A stretch of DNA of 64,000 bases from Lithodes maja. Taxonomy: Eukaryota; Arthropoda; Malacostraca; Decapoda; Lithodidae. Below, one piece after another: positions 54,471 through 64,000 of this stretch. Each line of letters begins with the position of its first letter. The stretch's first letter is position 1. Location: assembly GCA_037953745.1 (NCBI GenBank), contig JBAKBP010001405.1, forward strand, positions 124,001-188,000, given 5' to 3'. Position numbers and translations under genes: made by a program. The notes beneath the pieces were generated by a model that was not told the DNA's origin, made no database searches, and saw only the letters and a program-made list of their open reading frames with translations.

Positions 54471-56326
54471 TGTGACGCATGTCGAGTATGAGCATGCTGT
54501 ACAGAACGCCCAGTCAGGCCCCACCCTCGCTAGGATCGTCAGGGCAGGAACTTTGGCTGTAGTCTGTGTAGAGTTTCCTAACTCAGTTTATGTGAACCGT
54601 TGTACTATAAGTATTATCATTATGTATTTTGTTTTCTTCTAAGTCAACGAGTTCTATTTTATATCATTAGATATAAGTATTGTGTGTGGGACTTATATGT
54701 AATGATGAGAGGAGAGAGAGAGAGATATTACGTAACGGGGATCAGTGAGTGCGCCACGCGGGCCGGTAGGCCTAATTCCCTCCTCCCTCCTCCCTTCCTC
54801 CCTTTCAGCGCGTGGGAAGTTCTTTGTCGATCCCAGATTGAGAGAGAATATGACGTCATGATTGCCAGTGGGCGGTCCTTAAGTAGTTTGCGATATGCCG
54901 CTAGAGGGCCGAGTATAAAAAGGAGAGGTCCTCGCCACAATTCTTCAGAACTCATCAGGCAAAGCGACTTCTCATATCCCTTGCAACTATCCATATTCTT
55001 CCGACTGATGTGAACTTTCTCTACTCTCTGAACAGCCTATCTTCTTCTCTTCTCGTCCCTGTTTAACCTCCATGACCCCTTTGGTGCAGATTTAGTCAGC
55101 CAAAGTATTATCGCTTGAGTTCTCACGAGATAAGTGCCTGTTAGATAGCCTATTTTTGGAAGGGTTAACTAGAATAGGATTGATTGATGTTTGTTGCACT
55201 CGTATATGCATTTCCCTGTGTGCGATTATTCATGTTCCTGTTTTCTGCTGGTTTAGGCAATGCTAGACTGGGATAGGGTTTCTGAGTTGTGATTTCCTAT
55301 GAGTACTAGGTTGCGGTTGAACCAGTACAATTGCAACGGAGACGTGGAACGCCTAGGTGGTCTTTCTGACTGTGTACCGTGGGAGTTTAGCACTGTGTTG
55401 CGAGTGAGGGCTTTTGCCTGTGCCACCCAACACTGTGCTATCTCATTTGCTTGACTTTGAGAGGATCGCCAGGAGAGAACCAGATACTAGTGATCTGGAT
55501 CTCTCAAGAGAGCATCCCGTCAATTACCGTAATTTGGCCGCACAGTCTTAAGGACCTCGCTAGGCTACGAGCCGCTTGCTCAGCCATTGTCTCTTAACCT
55601 TAGATATCCCAGCTAGACTTTGCTCGACCAGCAGATACAGTATAGTATTGAAGCTTCTCCTTATGTATATTATTGTTTCTGCACTATTGATTTCATGTGT
55701 GGCACGCTTAGCTACTTCAGAGATTAGTGGCCCACGAGCACAATCTTAGTAGGCTATTGCCAGTGCATTGTCGGAGTACTTCTTCTTAATGTTTGCCATA
55801 TCCTATTGTTTATTCTTATAATTCTTCTTATGTCAATTTAAAGCCTTTAATTACCAGTGAGTTATTCATTAAATTGCTGTTCAAAATCCGATACTTACTT
55901 CTTATGAGTATTCGAGAAGCATCTAACTTATCAGAAGATTCCTTGCTTGATGCTCGAGGACTATTGTTTAACGTAACGTAATAGTGCCGATCCGAAGAGA
56001 GGGTGGAGGACTTCTTAAGTTCTTAGTTCAAGGGTGGATTACTTCGGCTTCGGCCAACACTATTCTTTAGTGTTGTAGTACTTTCTTCTTTGTTTGATTG
56101 TTGACCAGACTAGATAACTCCCGTCTTGCTATTAGTCTGTTGTGTGAAACGCTAGTACCGAGTTCTTGTATACCCCGTTATAGCAGATAGAACTCTGGAG
56201 GGTAGTGGCGTTTTTTGTTCGGCTGGCAGTACTCTGGGGTTGGGATCGTGTGTTTCCGTTGTGGCAGCGAGCCATACTCGAGTCCTGTGTAAGAGCCCTA
56301 GTGTACCCGAGTGCCCGGTCGTAACA
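54471..56326 (+). repeat. Gypsy 3' LTR (1,856 bp)
   Basis: Starts TGTGACGCATG immediately after the purine tract and ends GGTCGTAACA, giving TGTGACG/CGTAACA inverted ends (TG...CA). CR1-like sequence starts at 56327. Only one LTR is in the window, so the borders are inferred from the ends and neighbours. Exceptionally long, with the promoter in its first third. Confidence 0.75.
54914..54920 (+). promoter_or_regulatory. TATA box in the LTR
   Basis: GAGTATAAAAAGGAGAGG at 54911-54928; a TTCTTCAGAACTC initiator-like site lies about 30 bp downstream (near 54945). CGTCATGATTGCC upstream (54854) resembles a CRE-like half site. A plausible Pol II promoter. Confidence 0.6.
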
Positions 56327-57170
56327 CTACTCTTTGCTTTCTGTCGCTGAGCCAATTTTCTATCCATTTCAACACACTGTCTTGTATTCCATGCGCTTTT
56401 AGTTTTAGCAGTAAACGTTTGTGGGGAACTTTGTCAAAGGCCTTTTGAAAATCAAGGTATATAATATCTACAGCTTTACTCTCATCGTAGAGGTTGAGGA
56501 TATCGTGGAAGAAGTCTAAGAGGTTTGTTAAACAGGAACGTTTTTTACGAAAGCCGTGTTGAGTATCTTTAAGTATGTTATTTTCCTCTAAGTGATTTAC
56601 GAGTCTGTCTCTTATGACCGTTTCTAGCATTTTACATACAACTGAGGTTAAGCTAATTGGACGATAGTTACTGGATAGGGATTTGCTGCCTTTTTTGAAT
56701 ATCGGTGTTACGTTGGCTAGCTTCCACTGATCGGGCATAGTTCCAGACTGCAAGGATTTATTGAATAGTAATGTCAGTGGTTTAGAGAGCTCATCCTTAG
56801 CTTCCTTTAGAACTCTAGGCGAGATTGTATCAGGTCCAGGCGTTTTATTTACCTTGAGTTTATCTAAACAATTCAATACCTCTCTCTCTGTAACGGTGAT
56901 ATTGCTTAAAACATCTGAATTATCAATCTGAATCGGCGATGGTGTAGGGATATCACTGAGGTCTTCTGTTGTAAAAACTGATGCAAAGAAGGTATTGAGG
57001 GCATTACTCATTTGTTCTTCGTCTTTGGTGTATTCTCCATTTTCATCGACTAACGGTCCAACAGTTGAAGTAACTACTTTTTTCTTTCTGATATAACTAT
57101 AGAATTCTTTCGGGTTTGTTTTACTTTGATTCGCAATATGTAACTCTAAGGTCTTTTTACTTTGCTTAAT
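56327..57170 (-). pseudogene. CR1-like RT fragment (5' part), cut by the Gypsy LTR
   Basis: On the minus strand from 57011: MSNALNTFFASVFTTEDL, LDKLKVNKTPGPDTISPRVL, SSNYRPISLTSVVCKMLETV, QHGFRKKRSCLTNLL, IYLDFQKAFDKVPHKRLLLK and WIENWLSDRKQRVV, then LTR sequence. Same family as 46599-47839; the two overlap by about 245 bp with only about three differences. Upstream, the linker runs to about 57170, where DIRS-C begins. Confidence 0.83.
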
Positions 57171-58006
57171 TCATGCGGACACATGTGAAGTTGTTTTCCC
57201 CGGTTTTGCAAAACCAGGAAAAAACCTAGCTGTTGTTGTTTGGTTTTCCTCCCCGGCGATCTTTTACAAAGAAGTGGGGATAGGAACGATTAGGGTTAAC
57301 TTTTAACATCTTGCACACCCGGCGGGTGCACTTTGGAAGGGTGGGATGAACGAATTGGTAATTCAGTTTAGTTAACCGGACAATTAAGGGATGCTTTATG
57401 TATCGTCACCTTCAACATACGGCGATTGAGGGCTCAATTGGGGTTAACGTTTTTAATAACTTACTTTCACACCCGGCGGGTGCTCCTTGGCAGGGTGGAA
57501 TAACGAATTTACAATTCGGTTTAGTTGACCAAGACAATTGAGGGATACATTTGTGTATCGCCGCCTTCAACGTACGGCGATCTATAGACAATTCATTAGA
57601 AGTCAGATCTCGTATTTTTGTCAGCCTTCCCAGTTTTTGATCTGCGAGATAATTCAGGGGCCGGCGTCTTTTTGGGGGGGTTGTTTTTCCAAAATTGAAT
57701 CTTGAATCAGACACCACCGGAAAGACTAATTCATTTATAAACGCCATGCTGGTTTTTTATATTGTGTCAGAGGGTATTCTTAAATCACTTGGACAAGTTC
57801 AGACATTCTGATATCTTTACATAGGAACCCCACCGCGTAGCGAGCTGTGATCGTTGAGTATTACGTCTTGTTACCCGGCGGGTTATTAACACTTGTGTGC
57901 GAACATGTTGGGTTGAGCATTAATTCCTGGAAATTTTCTTTTTTTCCAGAGCTGGGCCCCGGCAAGTCTATAGAGAACCTGGAGTAGTTTCCCACCAGTC
58001 TCTGTC
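57171..58006 (+). other. DIRS-C leader, 5'-truncated
   Basis: Starts within the leader (compare the reverse of 61584-62030). CACCCGGCGGGTG motifs at about 57316 and 57470 about 154 bp apart, and ATCGCCG...CGGCGAT arms near 57400-57425 and 57555-57580. No inverted terminal repeat on this side. Confidence 0.68.
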
Positions 58007-60628
58007 ATGGCTACCTTTGCCCCGGTTTTTGCTTTATGCATTACGCCCTCCTGTTCAGGTATCCCTATTTTTGCGCACACCCTTTGTATAAAATGTGTTA
58101 AATGTCTAGACCGCTCAAGGGGTCTGTGGGTGATGCGAAACTGTACCTTTTGCTCTCAACTCAGCGTTAAAGTTTTACAAGACAATGATAAGACCGCAGC
58201 GGTCGCCTTAAGGGAGGTCAGGCAGCAAATGACCACTTATACTACTACTGTGGCTCATAAGTCACTTCAATGTGATAACGTCCCGCTTTGGGATAAGTTA
58301 CTAATTGAGCACCCTCCCATTAAACGTCCCTCTAGAGTAACTGTTCGTAAACCGGCGGAGACTGGACAGGGTTCTATACTTGCTCCAGCCCCAGGCACAT
58401 CTAAGCGACAGCGAGAACCGACGCCCCTGGTGGCAGCCTCCTCGTCACGGGCGAGATCTAGGTCCAGGTCCCCGCTTAGACAGCAGCCGCCGAGTCTCTC
58501 TTCTTCACCAACGAGCAAGAAGAGTAAGACAGAGGGGTCAACAAGTGGATATAGCGAGAAATCTTCTAAATCCAAGAGCAGTTCGCGGTCGCACCGTAGC
58601 CACAAATCTTCTCGAAAGGACTCACATGATCGGAAGGCCTCCCGGCGTTCACCGGAGTCTAGTGCCTCTCGTCATACCTCTACCCCCGACAGAGCTAGTG
58701 TTCAATCTCATGGAGATAGTTTAGTGCCAGTACCAAAAGACAGTTTACCACTTAGTATTTTAACCCTAGAATTGGAGAGTTCAGTGGACAGTGATCGTCC
58801 AATGGCAGAGTCAAGTGGGAGCTCCATGATTGAGGGTATTTCGGACTCCCAAGGGAGTGCAGGCCAAGGCCTGGGTGTTTGGCGGTATTCTCAACCTCTG
58901 GCTCAAACTACTCAAACAGTGGCTGAGGTCCACCGGGACGCGGCGATCCCATCATCTATTCCTGACTTGCCTTGGCAACAAGATGGGACTCCGGCTTCGG
59001 CGGAATCCTCTCATGGTGAGCCGGATGACAAAGACGAGGTATCTATCATCTCAGACATGGAAGTGCAAGAGTCGGGTTCAGTTTTAGACGCCGCACAGGA
59101 TCGTAATGATTCACCTTTGAGTTCATCATTGAATAAATTTGTCACAGCAGAGGAAATAGATGGGCTGCTGGTAAATGCTCTCACTAAATTTTTTGGCCAA
59201 CAGCCGGAGACTCCTACAGTGGACCTGGGAGCTCCTATGACAAGTTCTAATGTCCGGCCTCTGATGACTTCTATTGCCTTGACTCAGATCCCTCACCCTC
59301 CCTCTATATCACCATCGGTGGTCACTAGGCCTGCTACGGCGGCACTGACTACTTCTAATGTAAGGGTTATAACGGATGTCAATCCGCCCCCTTTAGATAA
59401 AGCACCTATGAAAAAGGTAGCTATGCCCTTACTGTACGGTCCAGATGAGTCATGGGTACGCTTGATCCCCACTAAACCAGAGGTCGCTCAACCTACCTTG
59501 TCAGGGGAACTTCCAGTGCCACGAGAGTGGGTAATACAAGGCAATAAATCTAAAAAATTACGGGCCTTGGATACTTTGGGGAATGTACTAGATGTTAATG
59601 TTAAGGCCATTCCTAATTATTATCACCAGGACTATTTTGTTTATACTGCTAAACCTGCCCTGCCCCCTGCCTCAGCTTCGAGACTGTTTTCTGACTGGTC
59701 CAAACAGGATGGTTTTAATGACATAAAGACACCAGAACTCGATTTGCGAACTGTCACAGACTCAGCCGCTAATCCAGTGTTGAAGGTGGGGCAGTTGGGT
59801 CCAGGACCTTGGGTGGAATGGGAGACGGAGGCTCAGAACTTTGCGACCACCTTCACCTCAAAATCTTCCCACCAGATCCCTCAGGATAGTCATTCTTGGT
59901 TCTCTATGCCAGTGTGTTCTGCCGGCGGAGTCCCTTCGGCTTTGTTTGATTTCTTAGCTGCCCCCAAAATCAATTTATGTGAACTCAAGGACCCTTTCAC
60001 TACCCCTACCCCAACTCACCTAGACCGAGAATTTAGGCTACGGGGGAAAGCATTTAGACTTTTCTCACAGTACATTGTGACGCAACAGGTCGCTAAATCG
60101 ATGCTCCGGTCCACTCAGGCAATCGCAGACGCGGATGCCAGAAGATCGGTTGAACTGTCTCGGCGACTGCTCCTTCAGTCGTTAATTCAGTCATTGGGTG
60201 ACATAGGCACAGCCTTGCTTGAGGCGGTGCGAGCTCGACAAGATCTCAGGATGTCCTTGGTACGGAAGCTTCCTGATCGTATTGCGAATCAGGTGGTCAT
60301 GTCACCAGTGCTCACTCCCTCTTTAATGTCCCCTGAGGTGTGGAGAACAGTTTTTAATATGGCTCAGACCTTTAAACATAGTCCCGCCCCTTCTAAGAAA
60401 CCTGCCTTTAACTTCCCCAAACCCAAGCCAGTCGCAAAAGCACAGCCGGGGAGATCTAAGCCCTTTCATCTACCAAAGTCCTCCTCCCCTCAAGGTCAGT
60501 ACAGGTATAAACAGGGTAAGTTTACAGGTCAGAAAGGACGAGGCTATAATAAACCAGGTCAGGGCCCGTCTTCTGCCAACGCCAGCCAGCCGGCGAAGCG
60601 TCCACCACCACCACCTCCACCACCATAA
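58007..60628 (+). CDS. DIRS-C gag-like protein
   Basis: 873 codons, intact, a diverged relative of DIRS-A gag. RING-like cluster: FALCITPSCSG, PIFAHTLCIKCVKC, CTFC. Ser/Arg-rich region SSRARSRSRSPLRQ, then SSRSHRSHKSSRKDSH. Conserved later part: VRVITDVNPPPLDKAPM, LLYGPDESWVRL, HLDREFRLRGKAFRLFSQYI. Basic tail: YKQGKFTGQKGRGYNKPGQG, ending in Pro-rich sequence. That the frame has stayed open despite many differences to DIRS-A suggests past selection or recent origin from a separate subfamily. The element has no recombinase. Confidence 0.8.
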   Translation: MATFAPVFALCITPSCSGIPIFAHTLCIKCVKCLDRSRGLWVMRNCTFCSQLSVKVLQDNDKTAAVALREVRQQMTTYTTTVAHKSLQCDNVPLWDKLLIEHPPIKRPSRVTVRKPAETGQGSILAPAPGTSKRQREPTPLVAASSSRARSRSRSPLRQQPPSLSSSPTSKKSKTEGSTSGYSEKSSKSKSSSRSHRSHKSSRKDSHDRKASRRSPESSASRHTSTPDRASVQSHGDSLVPVPKDSLPLSILTLELESSVDSDRPMAESSGSSMIEGISDSQGSAGQGLGVWRYSQPLAQTTQTVAEVHRDAAIPSSIPDLPWQQDGTPASAESSHGEPDDKDEVSIISDMEVQESGSVLDAAQDRNDSPLSSSLNKFVTAEEIDGLLVNALTKFFGQQPETPTVDLGAPMTSSNVRPLMTSIALTQIPHPPSISPSVVTRPATAALTTSNVRVITDVNPPPLDKAPMKKVAMPLLYGPDESWVRLIPTKPEVAQPTLSGELPVPREWVIQGNKSKKLRALDTLGNVLDVNVKAIPNYYHQDYFVYTAKPALPPASASRLFSDWSKQDGFNDIKTPELDLRTVTDSAANPVLKVGQLGPGPWVEWETEAQNFATTFTSKSSHQIPQDSHSWFSMPVCSAGGVPSALFDFLAAPKINLCELKDPFTTPTPTHLDREFRLRGKAFRLFSQYIVTQQVAKSMLRSTQAIADADARRSVELSRRLLLQSLIQSLGDIGTALLEAVRARQDLRMSLVRKLPDRIANQVVMSPVLTPSLMSPEVWRTVFNMAQTFKHSPAPSKKPAFNFPKPKPVAKAQPGRSKPFHLPKSSSPQGQYRYKQGKFTGQKGRGYNKPGQGPSSANASQPAKRPPPPPPPP

Positions 60629-60635
60629 AAAACTA

Positions 60636-61583
60636 ATGTCTCTCTCATTCCCGGGGCCGGTCTCAAGGCGAGTGGATCCGAGGGTAGTACAGCCGGCGAA
60701 CCCTTGTCTGCTAACTGGGTCGTTCCGAACGTGTCACCAAGCATGGCCGTTAAACACTTGGGCAAGGATGGTGGCACGCAAAGGCATCACTTGGCAGTGG
60801 CTCCGGCGACCTCGCTTACGTCAGCCGACAACGGCGAATCTAGTTTCTTTAGAGGTGGAGTCACTGGTCAAGGAAATGATTGCCAAGAATGTCATCATCC
60901 CGGTCCCTCAAAATTACCCAGTCTTCACATCCAAGCTATTTTTGGTTCCCAAAAGGGACAGTGTTCAGATGAGACCCGTCGTAGACCTGTCGTATCTGAA
61001 CCTTCATATTCACAACGAGTCATTCAGGATGTTAACAGTGCAGCAAATCAGGCTAACACTTCCGCCGGGAGGTTGGATGTGTTCCTTAGACCTGACAGAC
61101 GCTTATTGGCACATCTCGGTAAACAAAAGATTTCAAAGATTTCTGGCCTTACGGATCAGGGATCAAACTTATGTTTTTCAAAGGATGCCATTCGGTTTGA
61201 ACCTGGCACCTCGCTTATTCACGAAATTAGTCCGGCAAGCACTGATGCCATTGTTAAAACAAGGGATCAGGATTTTGTGGTACCTAGACGACCGGCTAGT
61301 GGTGGCAGAGACGGAGCAAGTATGCATAAATCATGTCAACATAACATTAAAACATGTCAAATCTCTAGGGTTCAAGGTAAATCTGGTAAAGTCAAACCTT
61401 GTTCCCTCACGAGTAGTTCAGTGGATAGGGCTGGTTTGGGACACATCTGCTCTCACTCTGAGTCAGAGTGTGGACAATCGGAACAGATTTCGTAGGAAAC
61501 TGTTCATGTTCCTTCACAGTCTGACTACGACACGGAGAATCTGGGAGTCTCTGGTCGGCTCTCTCAACTGGATTCAACTAACT
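60636..61583 (+). pseudogene. DIRS-C reverse transcriptase, truncated
   Basis: Seven bases after gag: VDPRVVQPANPCLLTGSFRT, LFLVPKRDSVQMRPVVDLSY, GGWMCSLDLTDAYWHISV, RMPFGLNLAPRLFTKL and LWYLDDRLVVAE (catalytic DD present; Arg for the Trp in DIRS-A). It stops after GSLNWIQLT at 61583, where inverted leader sequence begins; RNase H, Dam-like domain and recombinase are missing. Confidence 0.85.
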
Positions 61584-63322
61584 GACTTCTCCCGAAGTGT
61601 CTTTTAGATCGCCGTATGTCGAAGGCGGTGATACAAAACGTATCCCTCAATTGTCTGGTTAACTAACTGAATTGTAAATTCGTTATTCCCACCCTTCCAA
61701 GGAGCACCCGCCGGGTGTGAATTTAAGTTAAAAAACGTTAACCCCAATTGTGCCCAAAAACGCTGTATGTTGAAGGCGGTGATACACAATGCATCCCTCA
61801 ATTGTTTGGTCAACTAAACTTAATTTTTTGCAAATTCGTTTATCCCACCCTTCCAGGATGCACCTGCCGGGTGTGATTTTTCGTTTATAAAGTTAACCCC
61901 AATTGTTCCGATCCCCACTTCTTTGTAAAAGATCGCCGGGGAGGAAAGACAAACAACAACAGCTTAGTTTTTTATTGGCTTTGCAAAACCGGGAAAAACT
62001 ACATACAACACGTGTCCGCATGAACACTGTTAGATGGGTACAACCATTCCGCCGGGAATCATAAGGAGCTTGACACAGGCACCAGAGACGCAGTCCTGGA
62101 GAGCCACAGACACCCACACGTCGGGGAAACAAGCCTGTTTTTAAAACCACGCGTGGCCAAAACTCGGCAACCAGCCGGGTTTTTCACGGTGTAACCGAGA
62201 AAAACCCGCCGGAAAGTAACCCACCCCGTCCAGATACCATCCGAACGCAACACCGGACCGAGGCGTTAGCCAAAACACAACTAACGCCGGGCCCACAAAT
62301 AGTCCGTGGAAATAGCCAATACACAACTATCCCAGGACACATAAATAGTCCGTGGAATTAGCCAATACACAACTAAACCAGGACACACATGACACAGTAG
62401 TACATATTTATAAAATAAATCAATAACACTTGTACATGTGGCAAAGCTACGAGAGGCTGGCTAGGCCTAGGCAGACGGATAAAAGTAAACATGTCGGAAT
62501 ATAAACAAAAAGCACTGAATTATATCACAACAGGAACCACCGTCAACACACCACTGTAGCAACACTTCCGGCAAAGGGAAGAATTGACTCGGGACCCAGA
62601 AAAAACTTCACTAAGTGAAGAAAAATACGCTGGGAACGTCAGCAAAAATAAGCTACCTCATCAGAAAGATAAAAGGAAGCAATAATAACGCGTAATGAAA
62701 GCCGCCTGCATCACAAAGCTAGCTAACTGTGAAAAAGTTCACATGTCCACAACAGGACCACGAGGGTACACCCGAAATAGATGCCCCAAACACACGACCC
62801 AAAATACACTGCACTGCGGGCAACTAGCCCAGGACACTCCTGCTACGCATATCCTAACCTTACTCGATACATCCCGGAGTAAACAAATGAGAAAAAACTC
62901 ACTAGGGACGCAACAAATGCGGAACCAGCGGAGCGTGGGGAGACACGTCCGGGCAGGCTGAGCGCAGAGCAGAGAAGGAAGAATGACGCCTGAGTCAGCG
63001 TCTGGTCAAAGATCCACACAAGTACATCCACGATATTATGGAAAGCTTATTGAATAGTTATTCTTATTTTCTTTTTGTTTTTATTTTTTACGAAGTTTTT
63101 TCGTAGTGAGAACCCAATTCATAATGACTGAAGCCATGAGTGAGGTCGCGTGTGCTCATGATGAAGGCTCCTCAATTTTTTATGCTCTGCGCGGTAGATT
63201 CAAACTACGGCGGATGAGTGTTTGAAGAGGATGCCTTATGTAATAGGCATGTTCGTCAATGATTACGGGGCCACTACTAAATATTAGGTTTTCTTTATCT
63301 CCTTACAGGAGTCAAACCTATA
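61584..63322 (-). repeat. DIRS leader and 5' terminal repeat in inverted orientation
   Basis: Joins the truncated RT at an AACT microhomology (ACTAACTGACTTCTCCC). On the minus strand it is a full leader up to the terminal repeat (about 62975-63255); the outer extension is TTACGGGGCCACTAC and ends near TCAAACCTAT (63322). The small frame is at 63031-62843. DIRS-C thus has leader sequence, facing inward, on both sides. Confidence 0.75.
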
Positions 63323-63661
63323 GTTTAGTTACTTCAACCTCTGCAGTTGTCTTTGAGTTAGCTGTGGGCAGAAAACTAATTTTGGAGAGGTATTTATAAG
63401 AGTGAGAGAACTCTATTTCTTATTGCTAATCTGGCAACCTCTGCATCATATGAGTCTGAAGGGGTTAAGAGTAATATGAGTGATATATACTAAAATACTA
63501 TTACCTATGCAATTTTCACAGCATACCTAAGTTATGGTTGCAATATTAAGAACAAGTGTCAAATATCACATACTTTATTTTGTACATTGTCGGAGTCACA
63601 AGCCTAGTGACATACATTATATATTCAGTAACTCACGCTAGTCGTGATTTTGTGTACTCGG
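63323..63661. other. stretch without recognised feature
   Basis: About 340 bp, AT-rich, no coding or repeat signature seen. Confidence 0.4.
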
Positions 63662-63665
63662 TTAA

Positions 63666-64000
63666 CCCGGCAAGCGCGATAGGCCTCACGGAAGGCTTCC
63701 TATAGGGAACGCGATAGGCCTCACGGAAGCAGGACCATAAAAAAAGCTTTCCAAAAAAAAAAAGGGCCTATCAAAATTTTTTTTTTTTCTCTAGGTGAGA
63801 TAATTCCCCTCCAGTACTCATCCATGTAAATCTCACCCACCCCCCTCCCCTCCTTATTCCCCCTCCCTCCCCTCCTCAATTATCACCTATTTTCCCTCTT
63901 ATTATCATCATTTATCGGTTATTTTTCTCTCCCGCGATAATGTAGCACAAGTGGGTTGCAGAAAAGATCGATATGTAACACCCAGACACCAGCCCACACC
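63666..64000. mobile_element. TTAA-flanked non-autonomous element, cut by window end
   Basis: TTAA at 63662-63665, then CCCGGCAAGCGCGATAGG; nearly identical to 24357-24690. The right end lies outside the window. Confidence 0.7.

Larger units (their letters stand above)
52047..56326 (+). mobile_element. Ty3/Gypsy LTR retrotransposon, 3' part, Gmr1-like domain order
   Basis: Starts abruptly at the piggyBac right end inside integrase and continues through RT and RNase H, a 3' non-coding stretch, a purine tract and a complete 3' LTR. The 5' LTR, gag, protease and integrase core are missing. The right flank is CR1-like. Integrase precedes RT, an order normally seen in Ty1/Copia and, among Ty3/Gypsy, in the Gmr1 group. 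Confidence 0.82.

Overview
This is a eukaryotic, non-coding, transposon-saturated window. I see no host gene, tRNA, rRNA or CRISPR. The mix of full-length DIRS-like tyrosine-recombinase retrotransposons, RTE-like and CR1-like non-LTR elements, a piggyBac transposon, a Ty3/Gypsy element and short DNA-transposon derivatives points to an arthropod with a large repetitive genome. A decapod crustacean is my best guess, by general resemblance of the families and not by any host marker. A run of exactly 200 N (1526-1725) is an assembly gap.

Layout. 1-6.3 kb: fragments of an RTE-like non-LTR family (minus strand), one split by a TTAA-flanked miniature element, then a broken RTE-like element on the plus strand whose RT is followed by a PHD-type zinc finger. 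6.3-19.0 kb: a heavily rearranged minus-strand DIRS copy (DIRS-D) with a 0.9 kb palindrome, a degenerate recombinase and several copies of its leader; it is interrupted by non-LTR fragments and a 1.85 kb foldback element. 19.0-22.8 kb: CR1-like elements (minus strand). 22.8-46.0 kb: two full-length DIRS copies facing each other, DIRS-A (plus, 22811-33562) and DIRS-B (minus, 34155-46036), about 0.6 kb apart, forming a giant inverted repeat. DIRS-A carries a pogo/Tigger-like element in its leader, which itself carries a TTAA-flanked miniature element. DIRS-B carries a complete RTE-like element in gag with a 35 bp target duplication. Without these insertions both are close to 8.66 kb. 46.0-57.2 kb: CR1-like segments flank a complete piggyBac (47840-52046) joined to a Ty3/Gypsy element lacking its 5' end (52047-56326). 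In the latter the integrase C-terminus lies upstream of RT, the unusual Gmr1-type order. 57.2-63.3 kb: a fourth DIRS copy (DIRS-C) with intact gag and a truncated RT joined to an inverted leader. The window ends inside another TTAA-flanked element.

How the parts work together. In the DIRS family, gag (RING-like finger plus Ser/Arg-rich region), RT-RNase H-Dam-like methyltransferase and a tyrosine recombinase lie in that order between inverted terminal repeats. An internal complementary region next to the 3' repeat contains the complement of both outer ends joined together, as expected for replication through a circle. DIRS-A has all three reading frames open and could be active. The piggyBac transposase is intact and may have mobilised the TTAA-flanked miniature elements. 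All other copies are broken.
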